Below, piece after piece: positions 16,643 to 24,480 of a stretch of DNA of 50,787 nucleotides; position 1 is the stretch's first letter, and every line of letters begins with the position of its first letter. Source of the DNA: Rhizobium sp. 16-488-2b. GTDB taxonomy: Bacteria; Pseudomonadota; Alphaproteobacteria; Rhizobiales; Rhizobiaceae. Location of the stretch: assembly GCF_017741815.1 (NCBI RefSeq), contig NZ_JAGHMF010000041.1, forward strand, positions 1 to 50,787. Reading direction: 5' to 3'. The notes under the pieces were generated by a model. That model was not told the DNA's origin. It worked only from the letters and a program-made list of their open reading frames with translations, and searched no databases. A program made the position numbers and the translations under genes.

Positions 16643-17227
16643 AAAAACCGTACGCTCAAAATAGTCGCCGGCAGCGAAACCTTAGTTGCTCCAGATAGTC
16701 GCAGATCATCCTGAGGTCGAAATTCTCGGTGGAAATGCCGGGTCAGTTTTCAGCCGCAATCAGCAGTCACGCCCTTGCCCCCAGGACGAGCCAACTGCAA
16801 GGCTGTTGATGACGCCTTCGGTCACCTGCATCGCTACAACGAGAAATCCGACGACTCCGAAAATTCGGTCGCGACGTTTGCGGAAGCTTCTCGGGGCTGC
16901 CGGTATGGGTTGTCGTTCCCCTGATTGATGCTCCCAATGCTTGCGACTTGCCCTATGGCGCGTCAGGAGAGCCAAGTTGCGTGACGGAATATACCCTCGT
17001 CGACGTAGAGGCCCGTCTCATGCTCTTTTCCATCTCTGACCCAACCGCGCGCGGCGCCCGGCGGCCGAGGCGATTGTTTCGGAGTTGAGGGGATCGACGC
17101 ATGAGCATGGTGATATAACCGTTAGGTCATTCGCGTGGAATGGCGTATTCTTTGTCGTCGGCCCTATTCTTTCCGGGCAGAGCCGATTGGGAGATTATAT
17201 GCGCTCTTGCCTCAGGTAGGAGCCGAT
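16643..17227. other. Unassigned, probably decayed sequence
   Basis: About 585 nt with no protein-like frame that I can name. A minus-strand frame near 16840 has GVVGFLVVAMQVTEGVINSL, which could be one membrane helix, but its flanks look random. The last 30 nt hold the ribosome site of the next gene. Confidence 0.3.
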
Positions 17228-17467
17228 ATGATCGACAATCGCCTTGTAGACAAAGTCGCCCCCGTGAAAGCCACAGCCAATGCCAGGCAGACCACTCGGC
17301 CAGCTCAGAGCAAGCTCCATAAGTACGCCATCAGCGGAGTTCCTAGCGACGAGCGCGTTCACACAAAGGTCCACTCGATAATTGATCTAAGGTGCAGGCT
17401 GGCTGCCAGCCTTCAGCTTTCGCGTTCTGCTGCTATCGAAAAGGCGCGGATGGAAAAGAATGGCTGA
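17228..17467 (+). CDS. Hypothetical basic protein, first gene of a three-gene overlapping operon, 79 aa
   Basis: MIDNRLVDKVAPVKATANAR... ends ...AAIEKARMEKNG. It is strongly basic, mostly helical in the second half (DLRCRLAASLQLSRSAAIEK). The start at 17228 is supported by AGGAG 7-8 nt upstream. Its end overlaps the next start by 8 nt. There is no counterpart next to the other A/B gene pair. Not recognised. Confidence 0.6.
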   Translation: MIDNRLVDKVAPVKATANARQTTRPAQSKLHKYAISGVPSDERVHTKVHSIIDLRCRLAASLQLSRSAAIEKARMEKNG

Positions 17468-17729
17468 TGCCTTGCCTTTTGAGCAAATGACGATCGGCGA
17501 GAGAACGGCTGTCCTCACCAGTCTGGCTCAACATCTGCAAATCACGGCAGCGATTGCTCAGCATGACGGAGACCCGATTTGGAAGTTCATGTCAGAGCTA
17601 GCCGTGCGGCTGGAGGGAAGCCGCGACGAGGTTGCCGCTGACCCCCAACGTGGCAACGAGGTTGTGGGTAAAGCTGTCAGACTCTTAAGTGAATTTGAGC
17701 TACGCAGACCGAGAGGTACGATCCATTGA
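17460..17729 (+). CDS. Small helical protein, family A (second copy), 89 aa
   Basis: Paralogue of 14865-15137: FEQMTIGERTAVLTSL, then ITAAIAQHDGDPIWKFMSEL, then AVRLLSEFEL. The shared core IAxHxGDPIWK is the best family marker. It overlaps the upstream gene by 8 nt and the downstream family B gene by 4 nt (TTGA), which implies translational coupling and joint function. Role unknown; soluble and helical. Confidence 0.75.
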   Translation: MADALPFEQMTIGERTAVLTSLAQHLQITAAIAQHDGDPIWKFMSELAVRLEGSRDEVAADPQRGNEVVGKAVRLLSEFELRRPRGTIH

Positions 17730-18004
17730 TCTCTAAATCAACGAGCGAAATAGATCATGCCGCCCACGGTTGGGCACTGCTCGCTTTTCGACTCCCAGAA
17801 ATTCGACCATTTGCGCGACATTCGGAAGTTCGCACGGCTGTTTCGGAAATGTGTGAGCACTACAGCATGGCTGTGTTGAATGCGCGAAAGCTTCGGATTG
17901 TGAAGTCTGATTCTGGAAGCGTCGAACAGTACGAAGCCTTGCTTCTGGAAATAGAGAACGAGGTTGGATTCTTCGTACGAGAGTTTGCCCGTCAGTCAGT
18001 CTGA
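17726..18004 (+). CDS. Small helical protein, family B (second copy), 92 aa
   Basis: Paralogue of 15297-15575: EIDHAAHGWALLAFRLPEIR, CEHYSMAVLNARKLR, EQYEALLLEIENEVGFFVRE. It begins with TTG inside the TTGA that also contains the stop of the family A gene; GAGAGG lies 10 nt upstream. Coupled stop-start suggests that A and B are made in equal amounts, perhaps as a complex. Not recognised. Confidence 0.75.
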   Translation: MISKSTSEIDHAAHGWALLAFRLPEIRPFARHSEVRTAVSEMCEHYSMAVLNARKLRIVKSDSGSVEQYEALLLEIENEVGFFVREFARQSV

Positions 18005-18110
18005 CAGGCCTGTCCGTTCGCTTTCAGAGCCATTTAGAGTGTTGCCGTTCAGCACTCGACTCCCTTGTGATCTGGTGTTTTCATAGGCTACTAGATGCGG
18101 GGATCGGCCA

Positions 18111-18239
18111 ATGTATTACGAGTGGGACCAACGCAAAGCTAATCGGCGATTTCTTATCAAGTTTGCAGCGGTTTGGCTCGGCGCCATAGCGGTGGCCGCG
18201 CTGCCGGTTTGTTGGTTGGTTCAGGAAACGGTCTTCTGA
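18111..18239 (+). CDS. Small membrane protein, 42 aa
   Basis: MYYEWDQRKANRRF is a charged N-terminus followed by one hydrophobic helix (LIKFAAVWLGAIAVAALPV) and a short tail. This is the profile of a single-pass inner-membrane peptide with a positively charged cytosolic side. The ribosome site is weak. It follows the three-gene A/B operon by about 105 nt and precedes a terminator of the same orientation. Confidence 0.45.
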   Translation: MYYEWDQRKANRRFLIKFAAVWLGAIAVAALPVCWLVQETVF

Positions 18240-18351
18240 AAAGTGGCTACGCCTTTTGGAGCCGATGCACCCTGCAGCGGTTAGTGGTCTATTGGGTGCG
18301 ACCGAGATGAGGTCCAGTTCCCGTAGTGTGTAAAGTCTTTAGTGAGGCGGC

Positions 18352-18379
18352 CCGCCACCACCCCCTGGCGGCTTTTTTT
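18352..18379 (+). terminator. Rho-independent terminator
   Basis: CCGCCA (18352-18357), 8-nt loop, TGGCGG (18366-18371), then C and seven T (18373-18379). This is a strong intrinsic terminator on the plus strand. It ends the plus-strand run that starts with the gene at 17228. Confidence 0.8.
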
Positions 18380-18602
18380 GTTTGGGCCGTGTACACACCG
18401 TACCCGGCCATCGAGCACCGCCCACAAACGCTTGTGGCCTTAACACCGTGCACTGGTGCGCCGCATATCCACAATGCGCCCATCACTTTGACGGACTGTT
18501 CGTTGAAGAACCGGCCTCGGCAATTTTCCCTGTGTATATCGCGAAAGCCACGATTGCAAAGCAGTCGCTCTGCCTGAGGGCGGGTCACCGGCCGCCCTCG
18601 AT

Positions 18603-18791
18603 TCACGCTGCTGCCAGTGGCTCCGGAAACTGCCTCCTTTTCACGTTCGACGAAGACTGCCACCCGAATGCGCTGCCCGTGCGTCGCTGGCATTCTCTGC
18701 AGTGGCAGGCGGAGATCTTGACTGGCTCTCCCTCGGTAGTGATCGAAAGCTGGCCAGAGGCACAACGGGCTCTTCGTCTGAATGTCGCCAT
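18603..18791 (-). pseudogene. GFA/CENP-V family zinc protein, N-terminal part only
   Basis: GFA-type (glutathione-dependent formaldehyde-activating-like) carbon-sulphur lyase fold. ATG 18791 has a strong GGAGGAG site. It has CASGQLSITTEGEP and the zinc/thiol motif CHCRECQRRTGSAFG, then goes out of frame (SSSNVKRR...). The adjacent frame continues for about ten residues in family style (VAVFVEREKEAVSGATGS), so a frameshift lies near 18665. The rest of the domain, including the second Cys pair, is not recognisable. Full-length members have about 120-150 aa. Probably inactive. Confidence 0.7.
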
Positions 18792-18840
18792 TGTGTGCTC
18801 CTCCATATGACCTGTTTCGCTCACCAAGACGCCGCGAGCG

Positions 18841-19038
18841 CTATTTCGAGGTATGTCGCCGCCGTTGCTTGTCGAGCGCATTCATGACGATGCACAGGGA
18901 CCTCGATCCGTCCTCGTGCATTTGAGTTGTTGGGCGTCCGTGGTAGTCCGCAGCGAGCCCGGTTAACAGATCGAAGATCGTCCAGGAGCCGTCCTGTTCG
19001 CGGCGAGTAGAATACCGGTCAGTGAGATAGTCGCGCAT
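18841..19038 (-). CDS. Hypothetical protein, 65 aa
   Basis: MRDYLTDRYSTRREQDGSWTIFDLLTG is followed by PTTQMHEDGSRSLCIVMNALD. It looks like a small beta-hairpin plus helix protein. Composition and the absence of low-complexity sequence suggest a real gene. It sits 18 nt upstream of the ClC gene start region in convergent-free context: both are on the minus strand, with ClC upstream in transcription order. Family not recognised. Confidence 0.5.
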   Translation of the reverse strand: MRDYLTDRYSTRREQDGSWTIFDLLTGLAADYHGRPTTQMHEDGSRSLCIVMNALDKQRRRHTSK

Positions 19039-19056
19039 GGTCCTCGGCCAAGTGTG

Positions 19057-20412
19057 TCACGTTCGAGTTGTTTCCAGTTCCTTCCCCGCCGCGCGTCGCG
19101 CCCGGATAGCCGCCGCAATGAACACCCGCGACAGTCCATGGTACAGCGGTTCGCGTGAAAGGATGCGCGAGGTCACGTAGCCGATCATCGACACCGCCAT
19201 GATCGGAATCACGGCTTGGTGGTCGCCGGTCATTTCGAGAATGATGACGAAAGCCGTCATCGGCGCCTGCACCACGCCTGCGAAATAGCCGGCCATACCC
19301 AGGATCGCCGCCAACGCGATGCTGGTGCCAAGCAGAGAGCCGACGGTGCTGCCGAAACCGGCGCCGACGGCTAGCGACGGGGCGAAGATGCCGCCCGGAA
19401 TGCCTGACAGCATCGACAGGAAGCCGGAAGCAAGCTTCTCGACGAAGAAGAGCAGCGGCAAGGCGTTGCCTTCGACCGCGCCGCGCGCCTGCTCGTAACC
19501 GGTGCCGAAGGTCGTGCCGCTGGATGCGACGCCGATGACAGCGCTTGCAAGTCCGCAGGCTCCCGCAAGTGCCAGCATGCGTTTTAGCGGTTGCGGTTCC
19601 GCCCAGCGGCGGATCTTCTGGCCGAAATGCAGGGCAAAGCCGCTAAAGGCCGCCCCGAGCGCACCGCCGCCGACCCCGCAGATGAGAACAAGTCCCCAAT
19701 CACGAAGCTCGGTCGGCGCCGCCGATGCCATTCCGAAATCATTGTAGCTGCCCGAAAGCCCGAGTGCGGCCAGGCCGGAGAGGATGACGGCCGTCAGCAC
19801 CAGCCCGTTGGCTCGCGATTCGTATGTTTGGCTCATTTCCTCTATGGCAAAGACAATCCCGGCGAGCGGCGTGTTGAAGGCCGCAGCGATACCTGCCGCC
19901 GATCCCGCGAGGATCAATCCGCGCGCCTGCGCCAGGCCGCCGAAGCGGGCGACAGCAAGCATGATCGACGCGCCGACCTGCACCGTCGGCCCCTCGCGGC
20001 CGATCGAGGCGCCGGAGAACAATCCAAGCACCGTCAGTACGATCTTGCCGAAGGCGATCTTCAGCGACAGCAGCCGCGTCCGATCTTCTGCGTCATGCAA
20101 GTGCCGCGCCGCTATCGCCTGCGGAATGCCGCTTCCACCCGAGTTCGGAAACAACGTCGCCGCCAGATAGGCCGAGAGCACGAAGCCCGCGGGCGTCAGC
20201 AACAGCGGCAGCAGGAAGCTCCATTCACCGGAAGTGGTGAGTGATGCAAATGCGTTCTGCGCCAGATCCGCGAGCTTGGCGAAACCAACGCTGATTACGC
20301 CGATGGCGAGCGCCCCACACCAGAAAACCAGCCGCGGCTTCCAGAGCGAAAACGAACCCCAGATCACGCGGGAGCGGCGAAGGAGCTTGGAATAGCGGTA
20401 ACGGCTTGGCAT
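19057..20412 (-). CDS. clcA: ClC-type chloride channel or H+/Cl- antiporter
   Basis: An integral membrane protein of 451 aa with the three ClC signatures: GSGIPQ, GREGPTVQ and GGIFAPSL. They appear in order along 10 or more hydrophobic segments. The Glu in GREGP is the gating glutamate. Bacterial members exchange two Cl- for one H+ and serve extreme acid resistance by shunting membrane potential during decarboxylase-driven proton consumption. That is of interest because amino acid decarboxylases with antiporters lie at 29.4-37.4 kb. No CBS domains follow, as in the short bacterial form. The start MPSRYRYSKLL at 20412 is plausible. Confidence 0.92.
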   Translation of the reverse strand: MPSRYRYSKLLRRSRVIWGSFSLWKPRLVFWCGALAIGVISVGFAKLADLAQNAFASLTTSGEWSFLLPLLLTPAGFVLSAYLAATLFPNSGGSGIPQAIAARHLHDAEDRTRLLSLKIAFGKIVLTVLGLFSGASIGREGPTVQVGASIMLAVARFGGLAQARGLILAGSAAGIAAAFNTPLAGIVFAIEEMSQTYESRANGLVLTAVILSGLAALGLSGSYNDFGMASAAPTELRDWGLVLICGVGGGALGAAFSGFALHFGQKIRRWAEPQPLKRMLALAGACGLASAVIGVASSGTTFGTGYEQARGAVEGNALPLLFFVEKLASGFLSMLSGIPGGIFAPSLAVGAGFGSTVGSLLGTSIALAAILGMAGYFAGVVQAPMTAFVIILEMTGDHQAVIPIMAVSMIGYVTSRILSREPLYHGLSRVFIAAAIRARRAAGKELETTRT

Positions 20413-20510
20413 GGCGGACTCGGTACGTGACGTTTAAAAACGTTCTAATGCCAAAAGCGCCCGAAGATCACCCCCAACAATTGAAATAGCGCGGGATCGA
20501 GGTTGGATCG

Positions 20511-20530
20511 CTCCGTGCCGAACCACGGAG
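20511..20530. repeat. Perfect 7-bp hairpin CTCCGTG / CACGGAG
   Basis: CTCCGTG (20511-20517), 6-nt loop, CACGGAG (20524-20530), about 100 nt upstream of the clcA start. There is no T-run. Possible operator or leader hairpin. Confidence 0.35.
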
Positions 20531-20627
20531 GACGTCATGTTCAGTGCATGCCGAAGGGGACCGCCATCCCTTGGGCCAGACGACGTTTATTTGATGCAAA
20601 CCCTGGTGAAGAACTACTGCCTGAGGA

Positions 20628-20834
20628 ATGATGATAACCGACTTCTCCATGCCGGGTATGAATGGTGGTGAGCTTGCAAAGGCGGCCAGGGCCGTTCTGC
20701 CGGGTCTGCCAATCCTGATCGCCTCCGGCTATGCCGAGTTGCCACCCGGTGTGGGCCTCGACTTTGCGCGGCTCGACAAGCCATATACGCAGGATCAGCT
20801 TTCGGCCGAAATCGGCAAGCTGACTGGCCACTGA
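20628..20834 (+). pseudogene. Receiver domain fragment, C-terminal two thirds
   Basis: The frame enters a receiver in the middle: ITDFSMPGMNGGELA carries the phospho-acceptor Asp, LPILIASGYAEL the conserved Ser/Thr position and ARLDKPYTQDQL the Lys. The N-terminal strand with the acidic pair is absent upstream in every frame. The sequence style is that of receivers at the end of hybrid kinases. A truncated remnant, not a functional regulator. Confidence 0.75.
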
Positions 20835-21177
20835 CCAATCAGTCAGGCGCTCGGAGGTAGGTTGCCTGCCATCGGCTATGGTGAGATCGGGAATGCTAAT
20901 AGCCTCAACAAAAGAGTCGGTCTGCGGTTCGAATCCTTTCAAGACCCTAACGCGCCTAGTGGGGTCATGGGAATAGCTTTCGCCCTGAACCCACTCAACG
21001 GCCAAACTGCAAGATCGCTGGGACGTCTGGTATGGCCCGCCGCGCAGGCGCGGAGGAAACAGGTATCAGTCCGTATGATGCTCTCACTAGACGACCGCAA
21101 GAACGCAATCAACGCGGCCATCGTGACGCTCCGGTCGATCACGCCTTTGCAGGCGAAACTGCGATGCACTTTAATTC
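20835..21177. other. Unassigned gap with one copy of a 21-nt repeat
   Basis: No protein-like frame. The segment at 20924-20944 (GCGGTTCGAATCCTTTCAAG plus A) recurs with one mismatch at 24061-24081 in the same orientation, beyond the RsbQ-like/kinase/receiver genes. Confidence 0.4.
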
Positions 21178-21356
21178 CAGGACGGACTGAGGCTTGCGGC
21201 GGCAGTGTGTGATCGCTGGCCGCCGATCCATATCATCGTCACCTCGGCACTCCGTGGCGTGACAGCCGCGTCGATTCCTGTTCCCGCAGGTTCTTCCCCA
21301 AGCCTTACAACCCGGCGGCAGTTATGCGGTCGATGCGCGAGATGGCAGCGGCCTGA
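21178..21356 (+). pseudogene. Receiver domain fragment with frameshift
   Basis: QDGLRLAAAVCDRWPPIHIIVTSALRG is the middle of a receiver (from just after the phospho-acceptor loop). The frame is lost at about 21289. The next frame continues RFFPKPYNPAAVMRSMREMAAA and stops at 21356, which is the conserved Lys-Pro and last helix. It has the same family style (RWPPIxIIVTS) as the broken receiver at 14131-14570, but it is a different remnant because each retains a different portion. Confidence 0.8.
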
Positions 21357-21434
21357 GGCAATGCCGACGTTCTGCCGGAACCTTTTTGATCGGAGGGAAC
21401 TAGCAAAAAGTGCAGGAAGCTGGCAGGGATAGCT

Positions 21435-22223
21435 ATGCCAGTTTTGAACCGTAATAATGTCCAGTCTCACGGTAGCGGTGCGCGTACCATGATGTTCGCG
21501 CACGGCTTTGGGTGCGACCAGAACATGTGGCGCTTCTTAGCGCCCGCCTTCGAGGACGATTTCCGCACCGTCCTGTTCGACCACGTGGGCGCGGGACAGT
21601 CAGACCTCTCTGCCTACGACAGCGACAAGTACGCCTCGTTGGAAGGCTACGCCGACGATGTTGTCGAAATCGGCCGCGAACTCGGCCTGAAGAACGCGGT
21701 CTTCGTCGGCCATTCCGTCAGCGCGATGATCGGGGTCATGGCTTCGTTGAAGGCACCGGACCTATTCGACATGCTGATCCTGGTCTGTCCTTCGCCGCGG
21801 TATATCAACGACGGCGAGTACGTCGGGGGGTTCAAGCCAGCCGAAATCGACGAACTGCTGGAATCGCTCGACGACAACCATCTGGGCTGGTCGGCCGCCA
21901 TGGCCCCGGCGATCATGGGCAATCCGGATCGGCCGGAACTCGGGCAGGAACTGACGAACTCGTTCTGCCGGACTGACCCGGAGATCGCCAAGGCGTTCGC
22001 GAGGGTGACCTTTACCTCCGACAACCGTGCGGACCTTCCCAAGGTCAAGGCGAGGACGATCATCCTCCAGTGTCGCGACGACATCATCGCCTCCGAGGAG
22101 GTCGGTGAATACGTCCACCGAATGGTTCCGGGCAGCGAGATGGTGATGCTTGATGCGAGCGGCCACTGCCCGAATCTCAGCGCTCCTGACGAGGTTATCT
22201 CGGCGATCAGGCGTTTTGTCTGA
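21435..22223 (+). CDS. RsbQ-like alpha/beta hydrolase
   Basis: A 262-aa hydrolase of the RsbQ group, the bacterial relatives of the plant strigolactone and karrikin receptors D14 and KAI2. The oxyanion strand is FAHGFGCDQNMW. The nucleophile is S94 in VGHSVSAMIG. The acid is D215 or D216 in CRDDIIAS, and the His is H244 in SGHCPNLSAP. In Bacillus subtilis RsbQ is needed by the PAS-phosphatase RsbP to signal energy stress, apparently by making or delivering a small ligand. Here its stop overlaps the start of a PAS histidine kinase (TGATG), so the same logic probably feeds a phosphorelay. Start ATG 21435. Confidence 0.92.
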   Translation: MPVLNRNNVQSHGSGARTMMFAHGFGCDQNMWRFLAPAFEDDFRTVLFDHVGAGQSDLSAYDSDKYASLEGYADDVVEIGRELGLKNAVFVGHSVSAMIGVMASLKAPDLFDMLILVCPSPRYINDGEYVGGFKPAEIDELLESLDDNHLGWSAAMAPAIMGNPDRPELGQELTNSFCRTDPEIAKAFARVTFTSDNRADLPKVKARTIILQCRDDIIASEEVGEYVHRMVPGSEMVMLDASGHCPNLSAPDEVISAIRRFV

Positions 22224-23401
22224 TGACGGCGGCAGATACAGCCAGACCGACACCGACGGAAGACCTGGACGACCTCTACGAGAACGCCCCATGCGGATAC
22301 TTGTCGCTTCAGCCTGACGGGCGTATCGTCAAGGTCAACAGGACGCTGGCCCTCTGGTTGGACATCCCTGCGGAAGAACTCCTTGGAAAGCGCCTCCGCG
22401 ACCTCCTGAACATGGCGGGGCGTATCTTCTACGAAACGCATTTCGCGCCGCTCCTTCGTATGCAGGGATTCTTCAACGAAGTCGCCCTCGACCTGATCAC
22501 TGCCGATGGCAAGAAGCTCCCCGTCCTTGCAAATGCGCTGGAGCGCCGCGACGACGCGGGCAAGCTTATATTCACGCGCGTGACGCTGTTTCAGGCTGTC
22601 GAGCGCCGTCGCTACGAACGTGAACTCGTAGAGGCGCGGGTTGCCTCCGATGCGGCAGGTGCCGCCATCAAAACGGAACTGGATACGGAGCGGCAGAATT
22701 CCGAGCTCAGGGAGCAGTTTATCGCCATCCTTGGGCATGACCTTCGCAACCCTCTCGCTTCCATGAGCGCGGCGGTCCGTCTTCTGAGAAAAGAGACCCT
22801 GACCCCGCGCGGCGGAGGCGTTCTCGATCTCATGCAAGGTAGCGTCTCGAGGATGTCGGGGCTGATCGACAACGTGCTCGATTTCGCGCGTGTCCGCCTT
22901 GGCAGCGGCCTAGTTCTCGCAAGCCAGGTGCAGCCGCTTGAGCCAGTGGTGCGCCAGGTATTGGACGAGCTTCGCGCCGCCCACCCAGAGCGCGCCCTGG
23001 AGACGGTGTTCAGCATCGAGGACGATATCGAATTCGACGCGAGCCGGATCGCGCAGCTCGTGTCCAATCTCGTCGCCAACGCATTGACACATGGTAAGCC
23101 TGATGAGCCCGTCCGGCTCTCCGCGTCCGTTTCCGATGGTCACCTTGAACTCTGGATTGCGAACAGCGGCGTCCCCATCCCGGCCGACGCACAGCTCAGC
23201 CTGTTCGAGCCTTTTTTCAGAGGCGACCGCAATGGAAGCCAAGAGGGCTTGGGCCTTGGACTTCATATCTCCTCGGAGATCGCGAGGGCTCATGGTGGCG
23301 TGCTGAGCGTTACTTCCGACGACACAGAGACGCGGTTCACCTTCACGATGCCTATAACGCGGGAGAAGCCTGATATCTCGCAGGACCCCGGCAACGAATA
23401 A
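22223..23401 (+). CDS. PAS sensor histidine kinase coupled to the RsbQ-like hydrolase
   Basis: A soluble kinase of 392 aa. The PAS domain (about residues 15-125) starts NAPCGYLSLQPDGRI and contains RIFYETHFAPLLRMQGFF, a pattern I associate with RsbP-type PAS domains. A short coiled coil leads to HisKA with H172 in ILGHDLRNPLAS. The ATPase has NLVANALTHG (N-box), LFEPFFRG (F-box) and GLGLGLHISSEIA (G-box). There is no membrane segment, so the signal is internal, plausibly the product or ligand of the overlapping hydrolase. It overlaps that gene by one base (A of TGATG). A receiver-only gene follows 46 nt later. Confidence 0.95.
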   Translation: MTAADTARPTPTEDLDDLYENAPCGYLSLQPDGRIVKVNRTLALWLDIPAEELLGKRLRDLLNMAGRIFYETHFAPLLRMQGFFNEVALDLITADGKKLPVLANALERRDDAGKLIFTRVTLFQAVERRRYERELVEARVASDAAGAAIKTELDTERQNSELREQFIAILGHDLRNPLASMSAAVRLLRKETLTPRGGGVLDLMQGSVSRMSGLIDNVLDFARVRLGSGLVLASQVQPLEPVVRQVLDELRAAHPERALETVFSIEDDIEFDASRIAQLVSNLVANALTHGKPDEPVRLSASVSDGHLELWIANSGVPIPADAQLSLFEPFFRGDRNGSQEGLGLGLHISSEIARAHGGVLSVTSDDTETRFTFTMPITREKPDISQDPGNE

Positions 23402-23447
23402 ACCTCAGGTTTCATGGAACGCAACGCCTGTCGGCGGCTTTCTGTGC

Positions 23448-23837
23448 ATGGACAAAGATACCTTCGCATCACTGCCGCAACCAATCGCTCTTGTCGTTGA
23501 CGACGAGCCTCTGATCCGTATGGACACGGCCGACATCGTGGCGGATGCGGGCTATCATGTGATTGAAGCCTCGACCGCCGATGAAGCCTTCGAATTCCTA
23601 AGACAGCACAGTTCCCTCAAGCTGCTGTTTACGGATATCCAGATGCCGGGAAAAATGGATCGCTTGGACTTGGCTAAATATGTCGGCGAGCATTGGCCAC
23701 ATATCAGCGTTATCGTGGCTTCTGGTGCGGTAACGCCGCCGTCTGGTGCGCTGCCGGATACAGCGAAGTTTCTGAGCAAGCCGCTCAACGAACGACTGGT
23801 GCTGGACACACTGCAGGAGCTTTGCCCGATTCTCTGA
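23448..23837 (+). CDS. Single-domain response regulator (receiver only)
   Basis: A complete receiver: LVVDDEPLIRMD, LLFTDIQMPGKMD with the phospho-acceptor Asp, VIVASGA, and AKFLSKPLNE with the Lys. There is no output domain in 129 aa. It follows the kinase gene and is probably its partner, or an intermediate passing phosphate to another protein. It is the only intact member among four receiver sequences between 14 and 24 kb. The ribosome site is weak, so expression probably depends on coupling to the kinase transcript. Confidence 0.88.
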   Translation: MDKDTFASLPQPIALVVDDEPLIRMDTADIVADAGYHVIEASTADEAFEFLRQHSSLKLLFTDIQMPGKMDRLDLAKYVGEHWPHISVIVASGAVTPPSGALPDTAKFLSKPLNERLVLDTLQELCPIL

Positions 23838-24159
23838 TGAATGTGACATTCGCTCTGCCCGATCATCTGCATCTGCGCTTTGAAACCCCGTGACACACCG
23901 GTATTGCGCTCAATTCCGGCGTCGATTGCGAATTTCGGGTCGCGGGAGAAGGATAGTTTTTGTCCCAGCCCTTCCAGCAGCTTATTGGCTCTGACATCGC
24001 GCAAGTAGTTGTCAGGATGGAAGAATCTAATGCGAACCTAGCGCCTGAACTACGGGATCGGCGGTTCGAGTCCTTTCAAGAGCGAAGCGTAGCTGCCTTC
24101 GGAGATAACGACGTGCGTTCGCGAGTTTGTTTCCGGCGTCGATATTGGCCTGCTGACAT
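23838..24159. other. Unassigned gap with second copy of the 21-nt repeat
   Basis: No named gene. It contains 24061-24081, the second copy (20 of 21 identical) of the segment at 20924-20944. A minus-strand frame (LLEGLGQKLSFSRDPKFAID) is protein-like for about 40 residues but has no recognisable family and may be a stump. Confidence 0.4.
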
Positions 24160-24480
24160 TCAGCCAATTCTTCCTGTTAGGCTATAGCTGCCCCGGAAAT
24201 TGCTTAGGCTGGTGTTGAGCGTCGCCTCATCATAAAGGACGTATTTGCCGTCGCCCCAATTGAAGGTGCCGCCAATGCCGATCCCACCCCAGAGCGGGTC
24301 CTGTTCGCTGACGAGCCTCGCTCCGGACAGCGAATCCGCAAATCTCGATTGGAAGTCGTAGTAGACGTTCGCGGTACCGTAGGCATGGAGACGGCTCGCC
24401 TGTGCCGTCCCGTGTGTTCCGTTGTTCTCGAAATCGACGGAAATGCCGAGGCGTTCTTTGAGGTTACGGGTCCCCGCAAC
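24160..24480 (-). pseudogene. Autotransporter outer-membrane beta-barrel, C-terminal fragment
   Basis: The end of an autotransporter translocator: LGISVDFENNGTHGTA, then LHAYGTANVYYDF, LWGGIGIGGTFNWGDGKYVLY and NTSLSNFRGSYSLTGRIG. These are alternating amphipathic strands of the 12-stranded barrel. The final strand with its terminal aromatic residue is missing (stop right after GRIG), and the passenger domain is absent upstream. A remnant of a surface or adhesin protein. Confidence 0.7.

Noticed and set aside
16760..16975. Possible one-helix membrane protein (GVVGFLVVAMQVTEGVINSL)
   Set aside because: Flanking residues look random and the zone around it is decayed; no start signal.
20924..20944. 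tRNA-like T-arm (GGTTCGAATCC) here and at 24061-24081
   Set aside because: The flanking bases do not form a T-stem, acceptor stem or anticodon arm in either orientation. Treated as a repeat, not a tRNA.
21647..22837. Open frame antisense to the hydrolase and kinase genes
   Set aside because: The two sense genes have complete catalytic motifs; the antisense frame has none.
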